64,000 bases of DNA from SAR92 clade bacterium H231 (GTDB lineage Bacteria > Pseudomonadota > Gammaproteobacteria > Pseudomonadales > Porticoccaceae): assembly GCA_025153775.1 (NCBI GenBank), contig JAOALC010000002.1:1-64000 (forward strand), in the 5' to 3' direction. Both the position numbers and the translations under genes were made by a program. Below, piece by piece: positions 9,540-18,086 of this stretch (within the stretch, counting starts at the first letter, position 1; every line of letters begins with the position of its first letter). A model generated the notes under the pieces. The model ran no database searches and was not told the DNA's origin. It saw only the letters and a list, made by a program, of their open reading frames with translations.

Positions 9540-9692
9540 TAAAGCGCCTTTAGACAAACAAAGAACAAACAAATTCAGGTAAGACTGATTTGTCTCTTAT
9601 CTGCGCAAGCGGGCACAACAGGATTGATTAATTCTTGTATCTGCCAACAATAGATGACTAGGCGTCAGAGGCAGATGAGTGAAAAAGAGGTG

Positions 9693-10253
9693 TTAGGCGT
9701 CACCGCCATAGAGTTTATCGACCAGATCATAGACTACCGAGCGAATCTTAGAGTCATCATTTTCCCAACGTTTGCCCGGGGCAACAAAAATGGTTGATCC
9801 CTCTACGAAAGCCATCAGACTAATAGATTCAACGCGAGGATTCTTACTTCCAGCCTTGTGTAGTAAACCCTCAAGAATCTGTAAATATTCAGCATATATA
9901 TCTTCAACCAGATCGGCCACTAATGGCTCCACCTGACCCATGGCCCAGAGTTGTGGCCAAAGTTTATCCGCCTGTAACCTGCCATCTGCTGGTTCCGACG
10001 AGGCGAATTCCAAGACCCCTTTGATAGTTAGCGGCTCATTAGCTTTTATAGCATCAAAATTGCTGTGGTATATGTCAGCGATATAAGCCACCAACGCACG
10101 CAACATGTCTTCTGAGGTTCGGAAGTGATATTGCAAAGCACCTAGCTTAATACCGCTGGCTCGAGCTAGGGCCCGCATGCTCAGGCTGCCATAGCCCTCA
10201 TCAACAATAATATCAACTGCTGCCTGTAATACCTGCTGTTTGCGCTCACTCAT
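9693..10253 (-). CDS. TetR family transcriptional regulator
   Basis: A 186-residue TetR-type repressor. The N-terminal helix-turn-helix is clear ('VLQAAVDIIVDEGYGSLSMR' then 'ARASGIKLGALQYHF', about residues 8-48), followed by an all-helical ligand-binding domain. The open frame could begin one codon earlier at TTG; the ATG at 10253 is preferred. It lies 93 bases downstream of the ferric-reductase-like gene and is on the same strand. Two matching inverted repeats nearby (9524-9539 and 15294-15311) are good candidate binding sites, so it probably represses the SpdH-like operon and the membrane-protein/acyl-CoA-ligase transcript. The inducer is unknown; an amine or aldehyde is a guess from context. 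Confidence 0.88.
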   Translation of the reverse strand: MSERKQQVLQAAVDIIVDEGYGSLSMRALARASGIKLGALQYHFRTSEDMLRALVAYIADIYHSNFDAIKANEPLTIKGVLEFASSEPADGRLQADKLWPQLWAMGQVEPLVADLVEDIYAEYLQILEGLLHKAGSKNPRVESISLMAFVEGSTIFVAPGKRWENDDSKIRSVVYDLVDKLYGGDA

Positions 10254-10346
10254 CAATCGTAGAATCCGTTAATTTGCTGACTGTTCAGCGAGTTTACAGA
10301 AAAGGATAGCCAGAGTCTTCCCAGATAGGGTTATCTAAGATTTTTG

Positions 10347-11003
10347 TTAAAGCTGTGTTTGGCAAGTTGATTTGCGGGCAGCTATTATACGGCGCGACTT
10401 AATATTGGCAGCGAGGCGCAAAATGAGTGCCAGCAATCCGAGAAGAGCAAAGACAACATCGATTGTCTTTGCATTTTGACTTAGGGCCTGTTCGGCATAA
10501 CTCACCCAGATCGCCGCCCAGAAGTACCAGATACCGATCAGATGTAGCCAATGCCATTGGGCGCGGCTCATCTTTCGACGCACCGGGAGAAATGAAGTAA
10601 CGGTCAACGCCAACAAGAAGATATAGCTGAGACTGCGCCCCAAAAGATCGCTCGCCTTATGCAGGTCATCCCAGTAATGGGCTGGATATAACGTTAGCAA
10701 CACTGCGATAAAGACTGCCTGCCAGCCAAATCCAGCTGCAAAGGACAGGCCCGTATAACGACGGTTTCGCAACAACCACTTTGTAATAGCATTTGGGAAA
10801 AGCGTCACCAGAGCAGATGTCACAAAGGCGATATATATCCAAGGAGAGGCAAACTGCACAGATAGACGTATCAACTTGACCGTGGCTTCAGGCGAAGAGA
10901 TACCTATGATCAGCATCCCGGCAACCATACCGCCAAGGGTCAAGCCCGCGATCAAATAAAAGAGCGGCCAACCATTCAAAACTCTGTGTTGCAGCAGACT
11001 CAA
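10347..11003 (-). CDS. Ferric-reductase-like transmembrane heme protein (putative)
   Basis: A 218-residue membrane protein with about six hydrophobic segments. A histidine in 'WHWLHLIGIWYFW' and an earlier histidine near 'LYPAHYWDDLHKASDLLG' fit the layout of the ferric-reductase-like / MsrQ (YedZ) membrane heme family, though this was judged by eye. The start is TTG and overlaps the stop of the upstream SpdH-like gene in a TTGA arrangement, indicating translational coupling. Being coupled to a Tat-exported flavoprotein suggests it passes electrons between that enzyme and the membrane quinone pool, as MsrQ does for MsrP. That role is inference. Confidence 0.6.
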   Translation of the reverse strand: MSLLQHRVLNGWPLFYLIAGLTLGGMVAGMLIIGISSPEATVKLIRLSVQFASPWIYIAFVTSALVTLFPNAITKWLLRNRRYTGLSFAAGFGWQAVFIAVLLTLYPAHYWDDLHKASDLLGRSLSYIFLLALTVTSFLPVRRKMSRAQWHWLHLIGIWYFWAAIWVSYAEQALSQNAKTIDVVFALLGLLALILRLAANIKSRRIIAARKSTCQTQL

Positions 11004-12871
11004 CTGACCACTTCTCGCACAGCACGAATAGACGCATCAATCGCTGACTGCACGTAGGCATAGGCCTCAGAGTCAGAATTGGCAATACTGATTCTGCCGA
11101 AGGGCTGCCGTCCAAGCTCATGGGGTGCCTGTCCCGGCTCCCAGCGCGGATCATGAAGATCCATATATTCATAAGCATAGCCATGGGACCAACGATTAAT
11201 AGTAATAGCCTCAATATCGCGATCAGCATCAAAACCGGCCTCACCAAACATACCGCTGAGCTGAGTACGAATTTGCTGCTCATAGTCAGCAAATGAGGCG
11301 CCCATTATGTTGTGCCTGCCAAGCCGACAGAGATCGCGCGCAGACAGATTACCATCGCCCTCTGGCGCTGGCATATGCAACATATACATCACCATGGGGT
11401 CTTTGGGTTTGGTTGAAACCTGGTAAGCCCCCAAATTTACCGGCGGCGCGTGGGTGACCAACTCAAAAAAGCTATCAGCACAGACATACAGAGATGCGCC
11501 ACTTTTACGCACCGGCTCACTGGATTTAAGTACTACATTGGCACAGATAAAAGGAACCTTCGAACCATAGGCTAGGTTTTCTTTTTGCGTCTCAGGTAGG
11601 TCTGGGCAGAGATGTGGAATCATGCCGTTGTATCCCGCAAGGATGCAATGCCTTCCCTGCACCCTAAAGGCGCGATCGCCAGACACATAGGAAATATCGA
11701 CCAGGTCTGAGCCCCTATTGGCAACATTAACCACCGTGCTATTTAAACGAATGCGCACTGGAGCGTCTTGCAAATCCAATTGGGAATAATCAAAACGACT
11801 GGCAACCAGCTCCTCCATTGAATCGGCGCCCGCCACCTGGGGGATAAGTTTATTCACAAATAGTCTTGCCACAGAGGCGTTACCATCTGGGAAAATAGGT
11901 GAGCGGTATGCGTTGGGATCTTCTGGCACATCAGACTCCCCATCTGACTCTGGGAAGCCCATGGCGTTGGCCCCAGGTGCTCCCAACTCGATTGCTTCCA
12001 TAATGGATGCACTGCTAATACCTACGCCCCATATAGCTCGAACCCAGGGTTCTGTTAATTTGGCGCCCTGCCTGGAGAGGCCAACTCGTTCATTGAGGAA
12101 GGTGGCATAGGAAGTGCTGCGCATGTAGGTTTCTTTATCGGACAGGGGAATATCCGGCAAATAGTCTTTCTCACCACTGACCAGAGCAATCAGACGGCTA
12201 GTGTCAGTCTTTGATAAATCCAGTGACTTAATCATGGCTTTATAGTCACCAGCACCAGCCCATATGGACCCCCAATCACCTGGGATAATAGTATCTTTGC
12301 CATACAGATTTTTATTCAAATAGATACCATAGGGCGCGGCTGCGTTTGACAGGCCATAGTCATCTGGGCCTGCATCTTGCAGCGCTTTGAAGTCAACACC
12401 AATATCTTCAAGAACCTGATAAGCACCAGCGCTAAAAGCTGACTGCTCGAGGTTGAGACTACCGCCAGGACTCAACAACATTTTGCCCGAAGACTCAAAT
12501 TCATTGCGCTTTGCATGGCCACCGAAATCATCATGGTTATCCAGCACTAGAATCTTTACATCGGGTCCCATTTGCTGCTTGTAGAGATAAGCCGCAGACA
12601 GACCGCTTATGCCGCCGCCCACAATCACCAGATCATAAAGTTCATCCACTGGCTCATACTTATCAGGTCTCTGCCCCCCCATAACCAGAGCGTGAGCGAC
12701 TTCAAAGGACCCTTTATGGCTTCCGCGCATGCCTGTTAGCAGTGGCGGATAATACTCTTTGCCCTTAGCTGTGGTGCCGAATGCCAGAGAAGTGTAGGGA
12801 GCAAGAGCCGTAGCCGCCACAGATAGCGCGGCACCATTTAAAAAATCTCGTCTGGTTATTTTATCTCTCAT
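11000..12871 (-). CDS. Tat-exported FAD amine dehydrogenase, SpdH-like (copy 2)
   Basis: A 623-residue flavoprotein resembling Pseudomonas SpdH, a periplasmic spermidine dehydrogenase. A twin-arginine signal is present ('ITRRDFLNG', arginines 7-8), followed by an alanine-rich hydrophobic stretch. The FAD dinucleotide site 'IVGGGISGLSAA' is at about 83-94, and the typical 'LDNHDDFGGHAKRNEF' follows. The C-terminal block with 'FGRISIANSDSEAYAY' is shared with copy 1. The frame allows a TTG one codon earlier; the ATG at 12871, six bases after the cupin stop, is preferred. It shares its domain plan with copy 1, so the pair looks like an old duplication. The substrate may be spermidine or another amine; identity is not proven. 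Confidence 0.78.
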   Translation of the reverse strand: MRDKITRRDFLNGAALSVAATALAPYTSLAFGTTAKGKEYYPPLLTGMRGSHKGSFEVAHALVMGGQRPDKYEPVDELYDLVIVGGGISGLSAAYLYKQQMGPDVKILVLDNHDDFGGHAKRNEFESSGKMLLSPGGSLNLEQSAFSAGAYQVLEDIGVDFKALQDAGPDDYGLSNAAAPYGIYLNKNLYGKDTIIPGDWGSIWAGAGDYKAMIKSLDLSKTDTSRLIALVSGEKDYLPDIPLSDKETYMRSTSYATFLNERVGLSRQGAKLTEPWVRAIWGVGISSASIMEAIELGAPGANAMGFPESDGESDVPEDPNAYRSPIFPDGNASVARLFVNKLIPQVAGADSMEELVASRFDYSQLDLQDAPVRIRLNSTVVNVANRGSDLVDISYVSGDRAFRVQGRHCILAGYNGMIPHLCPDLPETQKENLAYGSKVPFICANVVLKSSEPVRKSGASLYVCADSFFELVTHAPPVNLGAYQVSTKPKDPMVMYMLHMPAPEGDGNLSARDLCRLGRHNIMGASFADYEQQIRTQLSGMFGEAGFDADRDIEAITINRWSHGYAYEYMDLHDPRWEPGQAPHELGRQPFGRISIANSDSEAYAYVQSAIDASIRAVREVVS

Positions 12872-12877
12872 CAATCA

Positions 12878-13321
12878 TTACTCTTCGCCCGCCAACCAGG
12901 CTTTGGTTTCAATAATAATCATCTCTCGAAACTTAACGGGCATATCCCAGGTTCCCTGCCAACCTTTTGGCACAAGAAAGGTATCACCCGCCTCATAGGT
13001 CTGCTTTTCGCCGGAGAGGGAAGTAAGGATAACCCTACCTTCCAGGACAGTGACAAACTCGTCATAGGAAAAGGGATAGCTTACATCTATCAGAGCAGCC
13101 TCGGATTCATATAGCGCGACCACAAAATCACCCTGATGCATGACTTTTTGCCAATGCTCATTGGCGCCTGATAGGACCACACCTTCGGGCCAGGGTGGAA
13201 TTGACTCCAGCTCAGCACCCTTCATAACCTCTTTATTGAGCGGCAAAACAGAAATTTCCCCATGAGCGGGCATCACTACAGTAGCCATAATAAACACTCC
13301 AAGTAAGTATAATTTTTTCAT
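12878..13321 (-). CDS. Periplasmic cupin-domain protein
   Basis: A 147-residue protein starting at 13321 (ribosome site AGGAC) with a signal peptide ('KKLYLLGVFIMATVVMPAHG'). The rest is a single small beta-barrel cupin: 'YPFSYDEFVTVLEGRVILTS' followed by 'YEAGDTFLVPKGWQGTWD', which resembles the DUF861/EutQ-like cupin_3 group. A longer upstream frame would overlap the SpdH-like copy 1 and has no signal peptide at its start, so it is rejected. It lies between the two SpdH-like genes, 41 bases after one and six before the other, and is almost certainly in the same transcript. A role in handling amine-derived product or as an accessory of the dehydrogenases is inference. Confidence 0.78.
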   Translation of the reverse strand: MKKLYLLGVFIMATVVMPAHGEISVLPLNKEVMKGAELESIPPWPEGVVLSGANEHWQKVMHQGDFVVALYESEAALIDVSYPFSYDEFVTVLEGRVILTSLSGEKQTYEAGDTFLVPKGWQGTWDMPVKFREMIIIETKAWLAGEE

Positions 13322-13362
13322 TTTTTTGTCCTGTGTCAGTGTGAAAAGTTGGTTAAAACAAG

Positions 13363-15273
13363 TTAAGCAGACTGCTCTTGCACAGCGCGCCAAGCTGCAT
13401 CAAAAGCCGCCTGCATCAGCGGTATGGCCTCTGAATCAGAATTGGCAATTGAGATACGTCCAAATTGTGCCCGGCCAATCTCATGGGGTGCATGCCCCTC
13501 ATCCCAGTCGGGATCATCAAGCCCTAGATAAGAGTAGGCATAACCATGGGGGATACGATTAACTGTAATTGCCGTTATATCAGTCTCATGATTAAAGCCA
13601 TACTGACCCAGCATTCCCTGAAGCTGATCGCGAATCTGCTGCTCATAGTCTTTAAATGGTGTGCCATAAATCTTGTGGCGACCCAGCCTAAATAGCTCAC
13701 GCGCAGGCATACCTTTAATATCCGCTGGCGTAGGTGAGGCCATCATAAATGCTGCCATCGGCCGGTCGGGACTCTGGGGTGGCTGATAGCCCCCTGATGT
13801 CACCGTGGGCGCAGCACTCACCCATTGAAAAGGATCATAGGGACATTGAGTAAAAGTCGTGTCAAGCCCAGCAAAGGCTCGACCATTTTTTAGCAGCACA
13901 TTGGCATAGACAAAGGGGACCTTCACACCGTAGCTCAACCCCTCTTTCTGCTGATCACTCATCTCAGGGCAAAGATGTGGAATAAGTCCGTTGTAACAAG
14001 CGAGAATACAATGGTCTGCACTGATACTAAGAGGCTGACCTTTCTCAACATAATCCACCCTTACATGATTGAGAGCTGTCTCTTTAACTCCTACCACCGT
14101 GCTATTGAGCCTCAAGCGAGTCGAGTTATCGTCAAGGTCCAAAGCCTCATAGTTAAAGTTTGAAATGGCAACATCCTCAAATCCCTTCATGGCCGGAGCC
14201 ACATTAGGAATTAACTTGTGGACCAATAATCGGGCAACCGATGCATTGCCATCGGGAAACATATAGGCCACAGGAGCGTCCCCTAAAACAAACCCGCCAG
14301 CCAGATCACTGAGCCGATTGGTCAACCAGCCCATAGCTTTTAATCCAGGACACCCAACACTCAAAGCTTCAAGGACCGTAAGGTTCCACCCAGCTGGGCC
14401 CAATAAAACACGGGTAAAAGCCCCCAGTATGGGCAAGGTTTCTTCAGCTAAACCAACACGCTCAGTCAAAAATTGGTTATAACTAACGGACTTCACGTAT
14501 CTGTATTGCTCCAAGAGAGACAAATCATCTAGGAAGTCTCGATCACCACCGAAAAAGGCTATCAACTTAGCTTGCTCTTCCTCAGGTATGGGCAACTCTT
14601 TAACCGCCGCGCCATATCCTTGACCTCCATGGAAAAACCCTAACCAATTACCACTTAGGGTTTTATGGCCACCAGCAGTAGGAATCGTCATACCATTACT
14701 GGCGGACATTTTACCACCGAGCATATAATCATCAGGCGTATTGGCTGTCATTGCAGCTAGAGCCTGATCGTCAATACCTATATCTTTTAATAATTCAATC
14801 GCCATTGCGCTATATGACGACATAGGCTCGATATTTTGAGCCCCACCCAAACCAAGCACCATATTCCCGTCTTGGTGAAATTCATTGCGCTTGGCATGCC
14901 CACCAAAGTCATCGTGGTTGTCCAGCAGCAGTATTCTTGCAGTAGGGCCCATCTTCTTTCGATAATACCAGGCAGCGGCAAGACCACTCTGCCCAGCGCC
15001 CACAACCACCAGATCATAGTGCTCATCTAATTCTTCATAACTGGACGGTTTTTGCCCATTCCAAGCTAGTGCATGAGCAACCTCATAGGATCCTTCATGA
15101 CTACCGCGCATACCAGTAAGTGTCGGCGGATAATAGTCGCCGGGAAGTTTGCTAGAGGCTAATGACGCAGTTGTCTGCCCTATAACCTGCCCGGGCATTA
15201 ATAGGCCTGCACCAGCACCAGCACCAATAGCCATACCATTTAAAAAATCCCTGCGTGTAATTTTTAAGGCCAA
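13363..15273 (-). CDS. spdH: Tat-exported FAD amine dehydrogenase, SpdH-like (copy 1)
   Basis: A 636-residue flavoprotein closely resembling Pseudomonas spermidine dehydrogenase SpdH, which oxidatively splits spermidine in the periplasm. Visible features are the twin-arginine motif in 'KITRRDFLNG' (arginines 7-8), a glycine/alanine-rich h-region, the SpdH-type block 'YYPPTLTGMRGSHEGS', the FAD site 'VVGAGQSGLAAA' (about 90-101), and 'LDNHDDFGGHAKRNEF' (117-132). The start codon is TTG, preceded by an AGGA ribosome site seven bases upstream. It is the first gene of a four-gene operon (this gene, cupin, copy 2, ferric-reductase-like). A TetR-type inverted repeat overlaps its predicted promoter. 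Spermidine as substrate is by family resemblance only. Confidence 0.82.
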   Translation of the reverse strand: MALKITRRDFLNGMAIGAGAGAGLLMPGQVIGQTTASLASSKLPGDYYPPTLTGMRGSHEGSYEVAHALAWNGQKPSSYEELDEHYDLVVVGAGQSGLAAAWYYRKKMGPTARILLLDNHDDFGGHAKRNEFHQDGNMVLGLGGAQNIEPMSSYSAMAIELLKDIGIDDQALAAMTANTPDDYMLGGKMSASNGMTIPTAGGHKTLSGNWLGFFHGGQGYGAAVKELPIPEEEQAKLIAFFGGDRDFLDDLSLLEQYRYVKSVSYNQFLTERVGLAEETLPILGAFTRVLLGPAGWNLTVLEALSVGCPGLKAMGWLTNRLSDLAGGFVLGDAPVAYMFPDGNASVARLLVHKLIPNVAPAMKGFEDVAISNFNYEALDLDDNSTRLRLNSTVVGVKETALNHVRVDYVEKGQPLSISADHCILACYNGLIPHLCPEMSDQQKEGLSYGVKVPFVYANVLLKNGRAFAGLDTTFTQCPYDPFQWVSAAPTVTSGGYQPPQSPDRPMAAFMMASPTPADIKGMPARELFRLGRHKIYGTPFKDYEQQIRDQLQGMLGQYGFNHETDITAITVNRIPHGYAYSYLGLDDPDWDEGHAPHEIGRAQFGRISIANSDSEAIPLMQAAFDAAWRAVQEQSA

Positions 15274-15293
15274 AATAATTTCCTAACTTTTAT

Positions 15294-15311
15294 ACATGTC
15301 GTCTGACATGT
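15294..15311. promoter_or_regulatory. Putative TetR operator 1
   Basis: A perfect inverted repeat ACATGTC-gtct-GACATGT, ending 21 bases upstream of the TTG start of the SpdH-like copy 1 gene. It shares its core with the site at 9524-9539. It overlaps a candidate -10 hexamer at 15308-15313, so binding would block transcription. The sites look like targets of the TetR protein encoded at 9693-10253. Confidence 0.62.
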
Positions 15312-15335
15312 TAAGGTACCATAAACTCAGCTCAA
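15308..15335 (-). promoter_or_regulatory. Candidate sigma-70 promoter of the SpdH-like operon
   Basis: On the minus strand a TTGAGC (15330-15335) and a TAACAT (15308-15313) are separated by 16 bases. They are moderate matches to -35 and -10 hexamers. The -10 element overlaps the inverted repeat, which is the layout of a repressor-controlled promoter. Confidence 0.35.
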
Positions 15336-15412
15336 AAGTCGATACGGTATTTTGCGCATATGCTTACAGGAAAACAGTGACTTAAGGCTCCGCTGTTCTC
15401 TACAATAAGCCA

Positions 15413-16762
15413 ATGCAAAGTACTCCATCAGATAGACAGATCCTAAGCGTCAGTCAGCTTAACCGCAGTGTGCGTCACCTGATTGAAACCCAGCTGCCCT
15501 TGCTCTGGGTCGAAGGGGAGATATCCAACTTCGCCCGCCCGGGCTCCGGCCACTGGTACCTGACATTAAAAGATGATCAGGCCCAGGTGCGCTGCGCCAT
15601 GTTCCGCAATGCCAATCAGAGGGTCGGCTTTCAGCCCGCCAATGGCACACAGGTTTTGGTGCGCTGCCGCGCTGGGCTCTACGAGGGCCGCGGCGAATAC
15701 CAGCTAGTAATCGAGCATATGGAAGAGGCGGGCTTTGGCGCCCTGCAGCGTCAGTTCGAACAACTCAAACAAAAACTAACCGCGGAGGGTCTGTTTGATA
15801 ATCAGCACAAACAGCCCATGCCCGAATCGGTGCGTCATATCGGAGTTATCACCTCTTCCACCGGCGCTGCGGTCAAAGATATTCTCTCGGTACTGAATCG
15901 TCGTTTTCCGGCTATCAAGATAAGCATCTTCCCCACCATGGTGCAGGGGGAACAGGCCGCAGGGCAGATTGTTCAGGCAATTGCAGATGCCAATCAATAT
16001 GGCCAGTGCGACGCCTTGATTGTTGGTCGTGGTGGCGGTTCTTTAGAGGATTTATGGCCTTTTAATGAAGAAGCCGTGGCCCGCGCCATATTTACCAGCG
16101 AGATTCCAGTGATCAGCGCTGTAGGCCATGAGGTGGACTTTACTATTGCCGACTTTGTCGCCGATCTTAGAGCCCCCACCCCCTCAGCGGCGGCAGAACT
16201 ACTGAGCCCAGATGGCGGAGAGATGCTCAATCAGTTTGAGGGTTTTGAAATACTGCTGGCCGAAGCGGTCACCCGCAAAATCAGACATCTGGAACAGCGT
16301 ACCGATTATTTGCAAAAGCGTCTGCAACACCCGGGCCGCAAGCTTCAAGAGCAGGCCCAGCATCTGGATCATTTGGATATACGCCTGCGTCGCGCCATAG
16401 CTGGCAAAATGCAGCAGCAGCGGGCGACCATGCAAAACCTGCAGGATGCGCTGACTCGCCAAAACCCTGTAGACGCCATCACCCAACATCGACAGGCAGT
16501 GGCCAAGGCAGTAAAGCAGATGATAAGAGCAGTTAGCCAACAGCTGGAACTTAAGCAAAGTAAAGCCACCCAGGCTATGCACCTGCTGGATACCGTGAGT
16601 CCGTTAAAAACATTGGGGCGGGGTTACTCGATTATCCGAGACACAAATAATAGGGTAATTAAGACTGTTGCTGATGTTAAAACCGGTGATCAGCTAAGGG
16701 GCCAGCTGATGGATGGTGAGATGGTTTTTGCGGTGACTGAGACTAATAATAAAACCCTTTAA
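15413..16762 (+). CDS. xseA: Exodeoxyribonuclease VII large subunit
   Basis: A 449-residue XseA, the large subunit of the single-strand-specific exonuclease that acts in repair and clearing of damaged DNA. The N-terminal OB fold ('LLWVEGEISNFARPGSGHWYLTLKD') is followed by the catalytic core with 'IGVITSSTGAAVKDI', 'VGRGGGSLEDLWPFNEE' and 'ISAVGHEVDFTIADFVADLRAPTPSAAAEL', then a long coiled-coil rich C-terminus ending in 'LGRGYSII'. Length is typical. It is the only plus-strand gene between two minus-strand blocks; its stop codon overlaps the convergent methionine gamma-lyase stop by four bases (TTAA). The small subunit gene is not in the window. Confidence 0.96.
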   Translation: MQSTPSDRQILSVSQLNRSVRHLIETQLPLLWVEGEISNFARPGSGHWYLTLKDDQAQVRCAMFRNANQRVGFQPANGTQVLVRCRAGLYEGRGEYQLVIEHMEEAGFGALQRQFEQLKQKLTAEGLFDNQHKQPMPESVRHIGVITSSTGAAVKDILSVLNRRFPAIKISIFPTMVQGEQAAGQIVQAIADANQYGQCDALIVGRGGGSLEDLWPFNEEAVARAIFTSEIPVISAVGHEVDFTIADFVADLRAPTPSAAAELLSPDGGEMLNQFEGFEILLAEAVTRKIRHLEQRTDYLQKRLQHPGRKLQEQAQHLDHLDIRLRRAIAGKMQQQRATMQNLQDALTRQNPVDAITQHRQAVAKAVKQMIRAVSQQLELKQSKATQAMHLLDTVSPLKTLGRGYSIIRDTNNRVIKTVADVKTGDQLRGQLMDGEMVFAVTETNNKTL

Positions 16763-17958
16763 CCCTCTAACGCCTGCTCTAGATCAGCAATAATATCCCC
16801 CACAGCCTCAAGCCCAGCCGAGATTCGCACCAGCCCTTCACTAATACCGTGCTCAGCGCGCTCCTCCGGGGTATATACAGAATGGGTCATACTGGCCGGG
16901 TGCTGAATCAATGTCTCTGCATCCCCCAAACTCACCGCCAATTTGACCAGCTTCAGTCTATTGAGCATGCGCACGCCAGCCTCATAACCACCCTTTAGTT
17001 CTAGGGCGATCATGCCACCAAAATCATCCATCTGTTGGCTGGCTATCTGGTGGCCGGGATTATTTTTTAGGCCGGGGAAAAACACCTGATCCACTGTCGG
17101 GTGCTGTTCCAGCATCTCGGCAATGGCCTGAGCATTTTGGCAGTGGCGCTCCATGCGTAGCTGCAGGGTCTTAATGCCTCGCAAAATCAAAAACACCGTC
17201 ATCGGCGCAATCACCGCGCCGGTCATATCTTTTAAACCAGATAGACGAATCTGCTGAATAGTCTCGGCATCCCCTACCACTGCACCGGCAATCAGATCAC
17301 CATGACCACCCAGATATTTAGTTGCAGAATGCACCACCAGATCAGCACCCAGGGTCAAAGGCCGCTGCAGCGCGGGGGTGCAGTAGGTGTTGTCGACTAT
17401 CACCCTAATCTCGGGATTATAGTCTTTAGTCAGCGCACTGATCGCTGCAATATCCATCACCCTCATATTGGGGTTAACCGGCGTTTCAAAATACAGCACT
17501 CTGGTATTTTCGCTGAGATTGGCTTGAATATCAGCATGGTCAGTAAAGTCGGCATAGCAGATATCTACACCAAATTTTTTAAGGCCGTGCTCCATAAAAG
17601 AAAAGGTGCAGCCGTAGAGAGTTTTATCCACCAATAGCTGATCACCAGGTGCCAGCAGGGTCCAAAGAGTTGAGGTAATTGCACCCATACCAGAGGCTGT
17701 GGCAAGCGCAGCTTCACCCTCTTCCAAATCGGCTAACCTAGTCTCAAGGATTTGCTGAGTCGGGTTGGATACTCGACTGTAGAAATGCCCAGACTCCTCA
17801 CCAGCAAAGCGAGCTGCTCCTTGAGCCACATTGTCAAAGGCAAAGGTAGAAGTCATATAAATCGGTGGATTAAGTGACCCCTCATGGTCGGCACTGTTAT
17901 AGCCTGCATGGACAGAACGGGTGGCAAACGACAGTTTAGAATTACTAGTACTGGACAT
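16759..17958 (-). CDS. megL: Methionine gamma-lyase, PLP-dependent
   Basis: A 399-residue enzyme of the cystathionine-gamma-lyase fold family that splits methionine into methanethiol, 2-oxobutanoate and ammonia. The MGL-specific cysteine is present in 'LYGCTFSF' (Cys117, equivalent to Cys116), which separates this enzyme from cystathionine lyases and synthases. The PLP lysine is in 'HSATKYLGGHGD' (about 214). The start at 17958 agrees with family N-termini; the in-frame ATG 14 codons upstream has no ribosome site. Divergent from an Lrp-type gene 128 bases away, the same arrangement as the mdeA/mdeR pair of Pseudomonas putida. Confidence 0.9.
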   Translation of the reverse strand: MSSTSNSKLSFATRSVHAGYNSADHEGSLNPPIYMTSTFAFDNVAQGAARFAGEESGHFYSRVSNPTQQILETRLADLEEGEAALATASGMGAITSTLWTLLAPGDQLLVDKTLYGCTFSFMEHGLKKFGVDICYADFTDHADIQANLSENTRVLYFETPVNPNMRVMDIAAISALTKDYNPEIRVIVDNTYCTPALQRPLTLGADLVVHSATKYLGGHGDLIAGAVVGDAETIQQIRLSGLKDMTGAVIAPMTVFLILRGIKTLQLRMERHCQNAQAIAEMLEQHPTVDQVFFPGLKNNPGHQIASQQMDDFGGMIALELKGGYEAGVRMLNRLKLVKLAVSLGDAETLIQHPASMTHSVYTPEERAEHGISEGLVRISAGLEAVGDIIADLEQALEG

Positions 17959-18086
17959 GGGGTTACTCAAGGCATTGATTACTTTCCAGAATAACGCCAT
18001 TATTTGGGTTAAATCTCTTTTTTATATTTGCTGAAAAAGAAATATATGGCTATATTCACCACAATAAACTCATTTACAGGTGATTT

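Noticed and set aside
9407-9692. Possible RNA gene between the membrane protein and tetR
   Set aside because: Apart from the inverted repeat at 9524-9539, no stable RNA fold or terminator was recognised.
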